Of a stretch of 64,000 nt of DNA, positions 56,320-64,000 are shown one piece after another. Position 1 is the first letter of the stretch. Each line of letters begins with the position of its first letter. The DNA is from Dyadobacter sp. Leaf189 (GTDB lineage Bacteria; Bacteroidota; Bacteroidia; Cytophagales; Spirosomataceae): contig NZ_LMPS01000001.1 of the NCBI RefSeq assembly GCF_001424405.1, positions 1,919,999-1,983,998 on the forward strand, given 5' to 3'. The position numbers were made by a program, and so were the translations under genes. The notes under the pieces are model-generated. The model saw nothing but the letters and a program-made list of their open reading frames with translations. It did not search any database and was not told the DNA's origin.

Positions 56320-58731
56320 ATGTCAATGGAACCTATTACAATCGATGTAACAAACGACGTTCAATACGACGTCATTCCGATAGATTCGTCTATTTCATTT
56401 GAAAGCTTCATCCGCTTTCTGGAAGAAAAGGCGAATGAAGAACAATCAATCAAACGTACATTTTTCGAAATGGCGCTGGCGCGCCTGAAAGCGAGGCCTG
56501 AATTAAGCGGTACCGTGCCGCTGAAAGACATCGGCCGCTATAAAGATGAAATGGCGCTTGTGTGCAGTCTGCTGATGCCCATGTTCGCCGACGAAAAGCA
56601 GGTATGCTGGGCAATGAGCGCGCCCATTAATCCTACTGTATTTTATGGCACGTCGGGTTTTTACAACTTGTTGCTCGACAACAAAACGGGCGGTATCCGT
56701 TGCGATATCGTCCTCGATGAGGAGGATAGTACTACCAAGAAGAAAGAAATGGTGTACTCCTTTGTGCTGGAAAAATTTTATGGAATACCTCCGTTGCACC
56801 GTCACGAACTCATCATTACAGTCCGCGACGATCACTCGGGATTGCAGAAATTTTACAAACTCAATATTGACACCCGTTTTTGCGAGGTGACCCCGAAAGA
56901 TGCATTGCCGGACCTGGATCCGGAGTGGCTGGCATTGGTGACCCGGGACGGAATGGACATGCCGAAGATCGTGGAGGCATTACCGCTCTCACTTTTCCGG
57001 TTTGTAGGTTTTTCCGTGATCACGCTGGAAGATGTAACTGCCGAGAATGCGGTGGAACAAATCAAAAACACCATCCTCGACCGGTCACTTTTTGATCCGA
57101 ATGCATATTTCAACCGGGTGGCACATTCACTGAAAATGCTGGCCGGCGATCCGCAGTTTAATTTTGGTACAATGCCCATTCTGCGCGTTAATAACCGGCT
57201 GATCTTCAATAAAGGGACTGTGCTGTTCAGCAAGCTGATGAATGCCGCTACCGAGAACAATATGGCGGAGCGAATGTACCTGCAAATGGCCGACGAATAC
57301 CTGCTCGACCCCAAGCCGCTGCTGATCCGCGAACTCACCGCTGAAGATAGTAACAAGAAGGATTTTGCGCGGCTGTTATACGAAGATGGCGTTCGATCAT
57401 TCGCTTTGATCCCCGTTTTTCATGATAAAAAGGTGGTCGGGCTGCTGGAAGTGTACTCCGGCCGGGCAGATTCGGTTGATGAGCAGGTGCTGCACAAGCT
57501 GGATGCCGCGCTGCCGCTGCTCGCGCAGATCTTCAAAAATTACATTGACGAATTCAGGACTGCGATCGATAATGTGATCCGCGACAAGTTCACCTCCCTA
57601 CAACCTGCCGTGCAGTGGCGTTTCAGGGAGTCGGCCTGGCATTACCTGCGCGACAAATCGCTTGATCCGCAGACTGCCGTGATCGAAAAGATCAACTTCA
57701 AGAATGTTTATCCGCTGTACGGCGCCGTGGATATCAGAAATTCCACTATCGAGCGGAACCTTGCATTGAAACAGGATTTAAACCTTCAATTTGACTTATT
57801 GATAGGAACCTTTACTACCCTGAAAGAAAAGCTGGGATTTGGTCTGGCGGACGAAATGATCTTCAAATGCAGAAAATGGATCGAGGAGATCAATGACGAT
57901 TCGACGGACATTGATGAAATGAAAGTGCGCGATTTTCTGGATAGTGAGGCACATCCGTTTTTGCAGCATTTCAGGGAAGAGAGCGTGGAGCGTTCCGGTG
58001 CAAGAAACGCGCGTTTTGATAAAGATGAAGTCGTGCTGCGGGACCAGATTGACCGCTATTTCGGTATGATCGATGAAAATACGGGCACTGCCAATACCAA
58101 CAGGAAAGCGCTGGAAGCTTCCATGCAGCGGGTTAACAGCTCGGTGAACCTTTACCTGGACTTGTTTCGCCAGGAAATCCAGCAGGCTTACCCGACCTAT
58201 TTTGAAAAGTTCAGGACGGACGGGATTGAGTACGATATCTACATTGGGCAGTCGATTGAACCGGAAAAGAAATTCAGCGACTTGTACCTCAAAAACATCC
58301 GTCTCTGGCAGCTCACTTCCATGGCAGCTATCACGCGGATCACCCACGCGCTGGTACCGCAAATGGAGAAGCCGCTCGAAACCACGCAGCTGATCTTTAT
58401 CCATTCAACCAGTATAGATATCAGCTTCCGTGACGATGAGCGGCGTTTTGATGTGGAAGGCGCCTATAACATCAGGTACCAGGTGATCAAGAAGCGCATT
58501 GACAAAGTGCGGATCAAGAACACAGGCGAGCGATTGACGCAGCCCGGGAAAATCGCACTCGTGTACTTTGCAGGAAAGTCGGCGGAAGAATATGTGGGAT
58601 ATATCAGGTATTTGCAGGAAAAGAATACTTTACTTGATGATCTGGAATTCCTGGATCTGGAAGAATTACAGGGCGTTTCAGGCCTGAAAGCATTGCGGGT
58701 AGGTGTAAACCTGAATGTAGACTGGGAATAG
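56320..58731 (+). CDS. GAF-domain protein of unknown function, paired with HD/Pycsar-type protein
   Basis: The 803-residue cytoplasmic protein has a GAF-like middle (DGVRSFALIPVFHDKKVVGLLEV) and, near residues 465-485, VYPLYGAVDIRNSTIERN. The segment YGAVDIRNST resembles the first metal-binding strand of class III nucleotide cyclases, but I do not see the second Asp motif, so cyclase activity is doubtful. The C-terminal half is helical with strands near the end. It is 42 nt upstream of an HD/PycTM protein, which suggests a signalling pair. Confidence 0.6.
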   Translation: MSMEPITIDVTNDVQYDVIPIDSSISFESFIRFLEEKANEEQSIKRTFFEMALARLKARPELSGTVPLKDIGRYKDEMALVCSLLMPMFADEKQVCWAMSAPINPTVFYGTSGFYNLLLDNKTGGIRCDIVLDEEDSTTKKKEMVYSFVLEKFYGIPPLHRHELIITVRDDHSGLQKFYKLNIDTRFCEVTPKDALPDLDPEWLALVTRDGMDMPKIVEALPLSLFRFVGFSVITLEDVTAENAVEQIKNTILDRSLFDPNAYFNRVAHSLKMLAGDPQFNFGTMPILRVNNRLIFNKGTVLFSKLMNAATENNMAERMYLQMADEYLLDPKPLLIRELTAEDSNKKDFARLLYEDGVRSFALIPVFHDKKVVGLLEVYSGRADSVDEQVLHKLDAALPLLAQIFKNYIDEFRTAIDNVIRDKFTSLQPAVQWRFRESAWHYLRDKSLDPQTAVIEKINFKNVYPLYGAVDIRNSTIERNLALKQDLNLQFDLLIGTFTTLKEKLGFGLADEMIFKCRKWIEEINDDSTDIDEMKVRDFLDSEAHPFLQHFREESVERSGARNARFDKDEVVLRDQIDRYFGMIDENTGTANTNRKALEASMQRVNSSVNLYLDLFRQEIQQAYPTYFEKFRTDGIEYDIYIGQSIEPEKKFSDLYLKNIRLWQLTSMAAITRITHALVPQMEKPLETTQLIFIHSTSIDISFRDDERRFDVEGAYNIRYQVIKKRIDKVRIKNTGERLTQPGKIALVYFAGKSAEEYVGYIRYLQEKNTLLDDLEFLDLEELQGVSGLKALRVGVNLNVDWE

Positions 58732-58773
58732 CATCATATCAAAATACGGACTCTTCAACCGAAGCACATATAT

Positions 58774-59988
58774 ATGAATTATCAGCATCAGCTCGACAAG
58801 GTAAGGCACAGTGTTCATCATTTTTTCAAAAATAAAAACCTGTCGCAGCTTTGTTACCACAACCTGGTACATACCGAATCGGTGGTGGCCAATGCTGCCC
58901 GGATCGGCGGTCACTATGAGCTGAATGAGCGGGATTTGTTTATTGTACAGACAGCGGCCTGGTACCACGACACGGGTTATGTCAATGGAGAAACAGCCGG
59001 ACACGAGCAACGCGGCGCCGAGCTCGCGGCTGCATTCCTGCGATCGGAAGGGATAGGAGAGGAGATCGTTGAAAAAGTGCAGCAGTGCATTCTGGCTACG
59101 ATCTGGCCGCAGAACCCGTCGGACTTATTGGAGCAGATCGTATGCGACGCGGACGTGTACCACCTCGGCACGCCCGAGTTTAGCGACTGGAACAAGCTCG
59201 TGCGAAAAGAGGCTGAGCAGAAAGTCGGTCATAAAATCGACAAGGCAAAGTGGCGAGAGAGTACGATCAGGCTTTTTGAAAGCCACCGGTTCCAGACAGA
59301 TTACTGCCGCGACCTGCTGAACAAGCAAAAAGAGAAAAACCTCGCCAAGCTGAAAGAAAAACAGACAGAGGCGGCTGATACCAGTGAGCCGCCTGCAGCA
59401 TTGAAGGCTGCGGAAGTGCAGCCGAATGTAGCTGAGGATAAGAAAACAAAGTCGGACCGGCCCGATAAAGGCATCGAAACCATGTTCCGGATCAGTTCCA
59501 ATAACCATCAGCGACTAAGCGATATGGCCGACAACAAGGCGCATATTATGATCACAACCACATCTATCATCATTTCGGTGCTGCTAAGTGTGCTGATCAG
59601 GCGGCTGGAAGATAATACTTACCTGATTTTCCCTACTACCTTGCTGCTCGCTGTTTGCCTCGTGACCATGGTCTTTTCCATTCTGTCGACGCGGCCAACT
59701 ATCCCGCACGGGACGTTTTCGCAGGAGGATATTGACAACAAAAGTGTGAACCTGCTTTTCTTTGGCAACTTTTACAGAATGTCTTACCAGGATTACGCCG
59801 GCGGAATGCAGCGACTGATGAACGACCGAGAGTTCCTTTACGGTTCGCTCACAAAGGACGTGTATTCACAAGGGGTTGTTCTGGGTAAAAAGTATCGCTT
59901 ACTCCGCATCGGGTACAACGTGTTCATGTTCGGCATCATCGTTTCTGTGATTTCTTTTGTAGTGGCTTCCCTGCTTTTTGAACATTAA
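58774..59988 (+). CDS. HD phosphohydrolase fused to Pycsar-type transmembrane effector domain
   Basis: The N-terminal HD domain has NLVHTESVVANAAR, AAWYHDTGYVNG and CDADVYHLG (metal residues). A charged coiled linker follows (residues 185-235). The C-terminal domain begins MFRISSNNHQRLSDMADNKA and has three or four membrane helices (IMITTTSIIISVLLSVLI, LLLAVCLVTMVFSIL, FGIIVSVISFVVASLLF), matching the Pycsar effector domain. PycTM effectors disrupt the membrane on cUMP/cCMP binding. Here HD might degrade or bind a nucleotide. The partner is the GAF protein upstream. Confidence 0.82.
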   Translation: MNYQHQLDKVRHSVHHFFKNKNLSQLCYHNLVHTESVVANAARIGGHYELNERDLFIVQTAAWYHDTGYVNGETAGHEQRGAELAAAFLRSEGIGEEIVEKVQQCILATIWPQNPSDLLEQIVCDADVYHLGTPEFSDWNKLVRKEAEQKVGHKIDKAKWRESTIRLFESHRFQTDYCRDLLNKQKEKNLAKLKEKQTEAADTSEPPAALKAAEVQPNVAEDKKTKSDRPDKGIETMFRISSNNHQRLSDMADNKAHIMITTTSIIISVLLSVLIRRLEDNTYLIFPTTLLLAVCLVTMVFSILSTRPTIPHGTFSQEDIDNKSVNLLFFGNFYRMSYQDYAGGMQRLMNDREFLYGSLTKDVYSQGVVLGKKYRLLRIGYNVFMFGIIVSVISFVVASLLFEH

Positions 59989-59992
59989 TCCA

Positions 59993-60859
59993 ATGCAGTT
60001 GACCGTTTTTAGCTTTTTACCTTCTTTACTAAAACCCGCAATAATCCTGCTATTGCTCGTCAGCTGCAATGCTTCCGAGAAGAAGGAGGTACGCACCGGC
60101 GATTACGATCTGGCAAATCCCGACAGGTTCAATATGCCCGAAAGTTTGTTCGAGATTTCAGGGATTGCATTGCGCAACGGGAGCAGCGACACTGTGTATG
60201 CCGTGCAGGATGAAGAAGGAAAAGTGTTCCGGCTGGGCTGGGATGTAAGCCGGCAAGTACATACCAAATTTTCCAAAAAGGGGGATTATGAGGATATTTC
60301 CATACTCGGCGACACGATTTTTGTACTCAAAAGCAATGGCGTGATCTACAACTTTCCCATTGCTGAATGCACATTTGAAGAAGCTGAAAATGTGCGGGAG
60401 CTGAAAGGCGTGCTGCCGAAAGGAGAGTACGAGGGAATGTTCGCCGATGAGGAGTCGGGCAGGCTCTTCGTTCTCTGTAAGAACTGCCCCGGAGACGACT
60501 CCAAAACCGCAGTAACAGGTTATACATTAGATACCCGCAAAAATTTTGCGTCCACCACATTTAGTATTAATGTAAATGAAATTGCCGCAATTCACGGAAA
60601 AGTAGCGCGCGGATTTCGGCCTTCTGCACTTGCCCGCAATCCTGTGACCGGTGAGTGGTATATCCTCTCGGCGGTCAATAAGCTGCTGGTAACTACCGAT
60701 GCAAACTGGAAAGTAAAAGACGCATTTCCGCTCGATGGTAACATTTTCATACAGCCCGAAGGAATCGCATTTGACAAGCAGGGCAGCCTTTACATTTCAA
60801 ATGAAGGCGACGATCTTTTCAGCGGCAACATCCTCAAATTCAAAAGGATCTCCCATTAA
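59993..60859 (+). CDS. SdiA-regulated-like beta-propeller lipoprotein
   Basis: A lipobox (LLLLVSCNAS) precedes a propeller with LFEISGIALRNGSSDTVYAVQ, EDISILGDTIFVLKSNG, GEYEGMFADEESGRLFVLCK and FIQPEGIAFDKQGSLYISNEG, the pattern of SdiA-regulated domains. ATG 59993 is preferred to an in-frame ATG at 59978 that overlaps the upstream gene. Likely periplasmic or surface; ligand unknown. It overlaps the convergent GH13 gene by 4 nt. Confidence 0.82.
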   Translation: MQLTVFSFLPSLLKPAIILLLLVSCNASEKKEVRTGDYDLANPDRFNMPESLFEISGIALRNGSSDTVYAVQDEEGKVFRLGWDVSRQVHTKFSKKGDYEDISILGDTIFVLKSNGVIYNFPIAECTFEEAENVRELKGVLPKGEYEGMFADEESGRLFVLCKNCPGDDSKTAVTGYTLDTRKNFASTTFSINVNEIAAIHGKVARGFRPSALARNPVTGEWYILSAVNKLLVTTDANWKVKDAFPLDGNIFIQPEGIAFDKQGSLYISNEGDDLFSGNILKFKRISH

Positions 60860-62571
60860 CGCATTACATCTCCCGCGCGAAACCATTTGTAGCCGTATCC
60901 ATCCAGAGACACCGTGTATTTATTCCCTGCCGGTTTCTGATCCTCCAAATTGATCAGGTCGAAAAGAGTGTCTTTGTCTTCCAGAGTAATGGTCAGTTTT
61001 TGCGGCTTGTCACTGAAATTGTGCAGTATCACCACCGACTTTCCCTCGTATGTGTACCGGATCGCAAATACATGCGGTGATCCGGTTTCAAGCAGCTGGT
61101 AGGTACCTAATGCAATTTCCGGGCACGATTTCCGGAGCCTGATGATCTTCGACGTCCAGCTCAAAAGTGAATTGGGATCACGCTGCTGCTGAGCCACGTT
61201 GAGCGTTTGGTAACCATATTCTCCCGAACTGATCACCGGCCTGAATGCCGTATCCGCGCTGGTAAACCCGCCGTTTTTCCCGGCAGTCCATTGCATTGGC
61301 GTACGTACCGAAATCCGCTCCTTCAATCTCAGGTCATCGCCCATCCCGATTTCATCCCCATACCTGATCACCGGCGTTCCGGGAAGGGAAAAAAGCAGAC
61401 TATATGCGAGTTCAAGGTGTTTGCGGTTATTGGAAAGCATCGGAGCAAGCCGGCGACGGATCCCGCGGTCGTACAACTGCATGCTCGTGTCGGGGCCCAT
61501 TTTGGCATAAACTTCCTGCCGCTGCTTGTCGGTTAGTCTGCCCAGGTCTATTTCATCGTGGTTACGCAGGAAATGCGCCCACTGTGAAGCCTGCGGAATT
61601 TGCTGGGTCTGGATGATTGCTTTTTTAAACGGATCCAGGTTTCCTGTCGCCAGTGCGTAAAACAAATGCTGATTGGCAAAGAAGTTGAACATCATGTGCA
61701 TTCCGCTTCCATTCTCTCCGAAGTAATTTTTTGACTCTTCCGGAACTACATTAGCCTCGCCCAGAATGGCCACATCCGCCTTGCGCGTTTGTGCAAACTG
61801 ACGGATATCAGTCAGGAACTGGAAATCAAGCTCAGGCTTTTCACTTCCCGTTTTCGGAACTTCAAGAATGAACGGTACCGCATCCAGTCTGAACCCGGAA
61901 ATGCCCTGATTGAGCCAAAACCCGATGATCTTCTGACTTTCCCGGACTACTTTCGGATTGGCAAAATTCAGGTCAGGCTGAAAATCGTAAAAGCGGTGAT
62001 AGTAGTACTCACCCGAAGCGTCTTTGGTCCAAACGGCCTTTTGCACACCCGGAAACACCATTCCTTTATCGTAATCTTTCGGCAGCTTGTCCGACCAGAT
62101 GTACCAGTCGCGGTAAGGCGAGTTCTTGCTCTGGCGGGCGGCTTTAAACCACGGGTGCTGCTCGGAAGTATGGTTTATAACCAGATCCATTATCACCCGG
62201 ATACCCCGTTTCTGGGCCTGGAACATAAATTCAGCAAAATCGCCCGGCGTACCAAGCTTCTCGTCTACTGCATAGAAATCTGCCACGTCGTACCCGTCGT
62301 CCTGGCCCGGTGAAGGCTGGAAAGGAGCCAGCCAGATCGCGTCAACGCCCAATGCGGTAAGGTAATCAAGCTTTTGGATCAGCCCGGTGAAATCGCCGCG
62401 TCCGTCGCCGTCACTGTCTTTGAAAACACCGACTTCCAGGTTGTATATCACGCTGTTTTTATACCATAGCTGATCTTTGAGATCGACACTTGCCAGTTTT
62501 TTTTGCGAGAAGCAGGCCCCGGAAAAGAGCAAAAATGTGAGTTGTAAAAACGCGTATCTCTTTTTCATCAA
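60856..62571 (-). CDS. Secreted GH13 alpha-glucosidase/trehalose synthase-like enzyme
   Basis: A signal peptide (AFLQLTFLLFSGACFS) precedes a GH13 barrel with its four conserved regions: I VIMDLVINH, II GFRLDAVPF with the nucleophile Asp, III ILGEANVVP with the acid Glu, IV FLRNHDEID. A C-terminal beta domain follows. The sequence resembles the trehalose-synthase/amylase subfamily, but the export signal points to extracellular or periplasmic alpha-glucan use. Confidence 0.9.
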   Translation of the reverse strand: MMKKRYAFLQLTFLLFSGACFSQKKLASVDLKDQLWYKNSVIYNLEVGVFKDSDGDGRGDFTGLIQKLDYLTALGVDAIWLAPFQPSPGQDDGYDVADFYAVDEKLGTPGDFAEFMFQAQKRGIRVIMDLVINHTSEQHPWFKAARQSKNSPYRDWYIWSDKLPKDYDKGMVFPGVQKAVWTKDASGEYYYHRFYDFQPDLNFANPKVVRESQKIIGFWLNQGISGFRLDAVPFILEVPKTGSEKPELDFQFLTDIRQFAQTRKADVAILGEANVVPEESKNYFGENGSGMHMMFNFFANQHLFYALATGNLDPFKKAIIQTQQIPQASQWAHFLRNHDEIDLGRLTDKQRQEVYAKMGPDTSMQLYDRGIRRRLAPMLSNNRKHLELAYSLLFSLPGTPVIRYGDEIGMGDDLRLKERISVRTPMQWTAGKNGGFTSADTAFRPVISSGEYGYQTLNVAQQQRDPNSLLSWTSKIIRLRKSCPEIALGTYQLLETGSPHVFAIRYTYEGKSVVILHNFSDKPQKLTITLEDKDTLFDLINLEDQKPAGNKYTVSLDGYGYKWFRAGDVMR

Positions 62572-62701
62572 GCTGATTTTTTGATTGCACCAAGCGGTCC
62601 GTTGGATGTGTTTTTGGACTTCGAACGCGTAGGGGCATCAAAAGATATGCCGGGTACTTCCCGGCGCATTTTTGTTGTGTGAATGCAACAGTGCCGGGTA
62701 C

Positions 62702-63925
62702 TTAGTGCCCGTGTGTGTCTTCTTCCGAGTTTTTTAGTTTGGATAAAAGTGAATAAGCGCCTTTAATGACGATCTGCGCATCTTTCAGCTTCGCCGCTGC
62801 CGGTGACTTGATCTGCGTGTAGCCATTTTCCGAAGTTCCCTTGCTGATTTCTTCCATTACAAAATGGGCTTCCTGCGCTTCTTTCCCGGTTTGCTGCGCT
62901 TCATTTTGCTGTATAAAAACGAAAGATTTACCCTCAAAATCGACGATAGCTTCATTGGGTAAAGCACTTACCGGGTTCGCACCAGTTTCTATTATCGCGC
63001 TGACGAAATTTTGCGGCAAAAGGCCGGGATCATCTTTCGACAAATGGCAATGCACGCGCACCGTGCGGTCCTCATTGATCTTCTGGTTGATCAGATAAAC
63101 TTTCGCAAGATGCGATTTGCCGGGATTATTGCTAACCGTAAACCGCACCAGCTGCCCGATTTTCAATTTCGGAATGTCCTGTTCAAAGACCGATAGCTCC
63201 ACGTGCAAATGGTCGGTATCCACGATCTCAAACATCACGTCAGTCGGGTTCACATACTTGCCGAGATTCACATTAACCGTCGTCACCGAGCCGCTGATTG
63301 GCGCATAAATGGCCGCGCTGTTCACAATGGTCCCTTTTTCCAGAACATGCATATTAATACCAGCGGTTTTCAGCCTTTCTTTCAGTCCGGCCAGGCGCGC
63401 TTTCTGCGTTTTTACTTCTGCCGCAGCCAGCTGGAAGGTTTTTTGCGCATTTACATTCTCTTTGCTCAGCGCCGCCTGCCGGGTATAGTCCAGCTCCGCA
63501 TACTCCAGTTTTCCGGCTGTTTCAAGATAATCCTGCTGCATCTGAATAAAATCGGGGTTTTCAATCGTCGCGAGCAGCTGCCCTTTTTTCACATGCATAC
63601 CTTGCAACAATTCTGTCTTCCGCACAAATCCCCCAAGCGGGGCAGATATACTTACCAGGTTTTGAGGCGGAATGTCGATCAGTCCGTTCGCATTGATCAC
63701 CTCGCTCAGGTTGCGCGTGCCGAGTGTACCCAGCTCAATGCCGGCCGTCTGGTACTGAGCCTCGGTAAGCTCCACTACATTGCTTTCTTCTTCGTGGTGC
63801 TGTTCTTCCGTTTGGTGGGGCTGATCTTCTTCTTTTTTTGTGCAAAAAGTCAGCGTGCAAATCAGCATAATCAGAATGGCTATATTTTTCAATGTTATAT
63901 TTTTTGGATTAAAAACCGGGATCAA
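62702..63925 (-). CDS. RND efflux periplasmic adaptor (CusB/CzcB-like)
   Basis: The 407-residue lipoprotein adaptor (ICTLTFCTKKEE) bridges an RND pump and its outer-membrane channel. It has a barrel-sandwich hybrid domain (VSISAPLGGFVRKTELLQGM, YAPISGSVTTVNVNLGK), an alpha-hairpin and a beta-barrel (LPNEAIVDFEGKSFVFI). His/Glu-rich ends (EEQHHEEE, EDTHGH) suggest metal export, copper/silver or cobalt/zinc/cadmium. It lies 8 nt after the upstream operon gene. Confidence 0.88.
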   Translation of the reverse strand: MIPVFNPKNITLKNIAILIMLICTLTFCTKKEEDQPHQTEEQHHEEESNVVELTEAQYQTAGIELGTLGTRNLSEVINANGLIDIPPQNLVSISAPLGGFVRKTELLQGMHVKKGQLLATIENPDFIQMQQDYLETAGKLEYAELDYTRQAALSKENVNAQKTFQLAAAEVKTQKARLAGLKERLKTAGINMHVLEKGTIVNSAAIYAPISGSVTTVNVNLGKYVNPTDVMFEIVDTDHLHVELSVFEQDIPKLKIGQLVRFTVSNNPGKSHLAKVYLINQKINEDRTVRVHCHLSKDDPGLLPQNFVSAIIETGANPVSALPNEAIVDFEGKSFVFIQQNEAQQTGKEAQEAHFVMEEISKGTSENGYTQIKSPAAAKLKDAQIVIKGAYSLLSKLKNSEEDTHGH

Positions 63926-63933
63926 ATAAAAGC

Positions 63934-64000
63934 TCAGGGTTTGTCGAGCAGGAACTCAATCTGTATCGCCGACTGGTTCAGCGAGTCGACCAGGTCGAGG
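63934..64000 (-). CDS. C-terminal end of an upstream efflux gene (partial)
   Basis: The frame ends at TGA 63936-63934 and encodes LVDSLNQSAIQIEFLLDKP at the edge. This resembles the C-terminal helix of TolC-type proteins or of CusA/TolC fusions in heavy-metal RND operons. The rest lies beyond the window. Confidence 0.6.
   Translation of the reverse strand, partial: LDLVDSLNQSAIQIEFLLDKP

Noticed and set aside
1..64000. CRISPR array
   Set aside because: I saw no set of regularly spaced short direct repeats; the repeats present are the DGR copies, operators and the recurrent upstream motif.

Overview
The window looks like a chromosomal segment of a Bacteroidota bacterium, most likely Cytophagales and Dyadobacter-like. 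This is an inference from the SusC/SusD pair, the type IX secretion sorting domain, the Bacteroidota-type tyrosine recombinase and the many secreted glycosidases. About the first 31 kb is the right-hand part of an integrated temperate phage that continues beyond the left edge. The rest is host chromosome centred on a polysaccharide utilisation locus (PUL).

Prophage (1 to about 31.05 kb). A rightward end-of-virion and lysis block (1-3971) holds a tail-like glycosidase-fold protein, small membrane and spanin-like proteins, a DUF5675 lysis-type protein and a patatin lipase, and closes with a terminator. A two-gene leftward cassette (4025-4758) and a non-coding stretch with a 53-bp near-perfect palindrome follow. 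Then comes a short rightward cluster ending in an SRAP protein (5290-7113). From 26.9 kb back to 7.1 kb a long leftward early operon encodes antirepressor, HTH protein, SSB, a reverse transcriptase, a C5 cytosine methyltransferase, HNH protein, replication initiator, helicase loader, HD hydrolase, RuvC-like resolvase, helicase-methyltransferase fusion, beta clamp, exonuclease, PD-(D/E)XK nuclease, SNF2 helicase and nucleotide-pool enzyme. A divergent CI-like S24 repressor (27003) with operator repeats leads a lysogenic block of lipoprotein plus three tightly overlapping genes of unknown function. The integrase (29783-31027) marks the right end.

The most notable system is a diversity-generating retroelement (DGR) in the early operon. 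The reverse transcriptase (21515-22504) is preceded by a 75-bp template repeat (22622-22696). Three paralogous genes, 8.9 kb apart on one side and 3.9 kb on the other, carry variable repeats (13659-13734, 22801-22875, 26535-26610). By hand alignment all 47 template/variable differences fall at the 22 template adenines of the sense strand and none at the 53 other positions. Other unusual prophage signals are a 431-codon same-strand ORF embedded in the cytosine methyltransferase gene, a recurrent ACACTTCATCA motif just upstream of early start codons, a tRNA-Gln gene beside a run of perfect stem-loops, and several tiny membrane proteins.

Host region (31.3-64 kb). A PUL runs SusC, SusD, DUF3823 lipoprotein, GH71/99-like, GH43, then a divergent membrane-spanning one-component regulator and GH92, which together suggest an alpha-mannan-type glycan target. 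Downstream are a secreted metalloprotease with a T9SS tail, HAD hydrolase, Crp-type regulator, PQQ-type sugar dehydrogenase, galactonate-dehydratase-like enolase, a HigBA toxin-antitoxin pair, a CE15-like esterase, a GAF protein paired with an HD-Pycsar-type membrane protein, a secreted GH13 enzyme and the start of a heavy-metal RND efflux operon.
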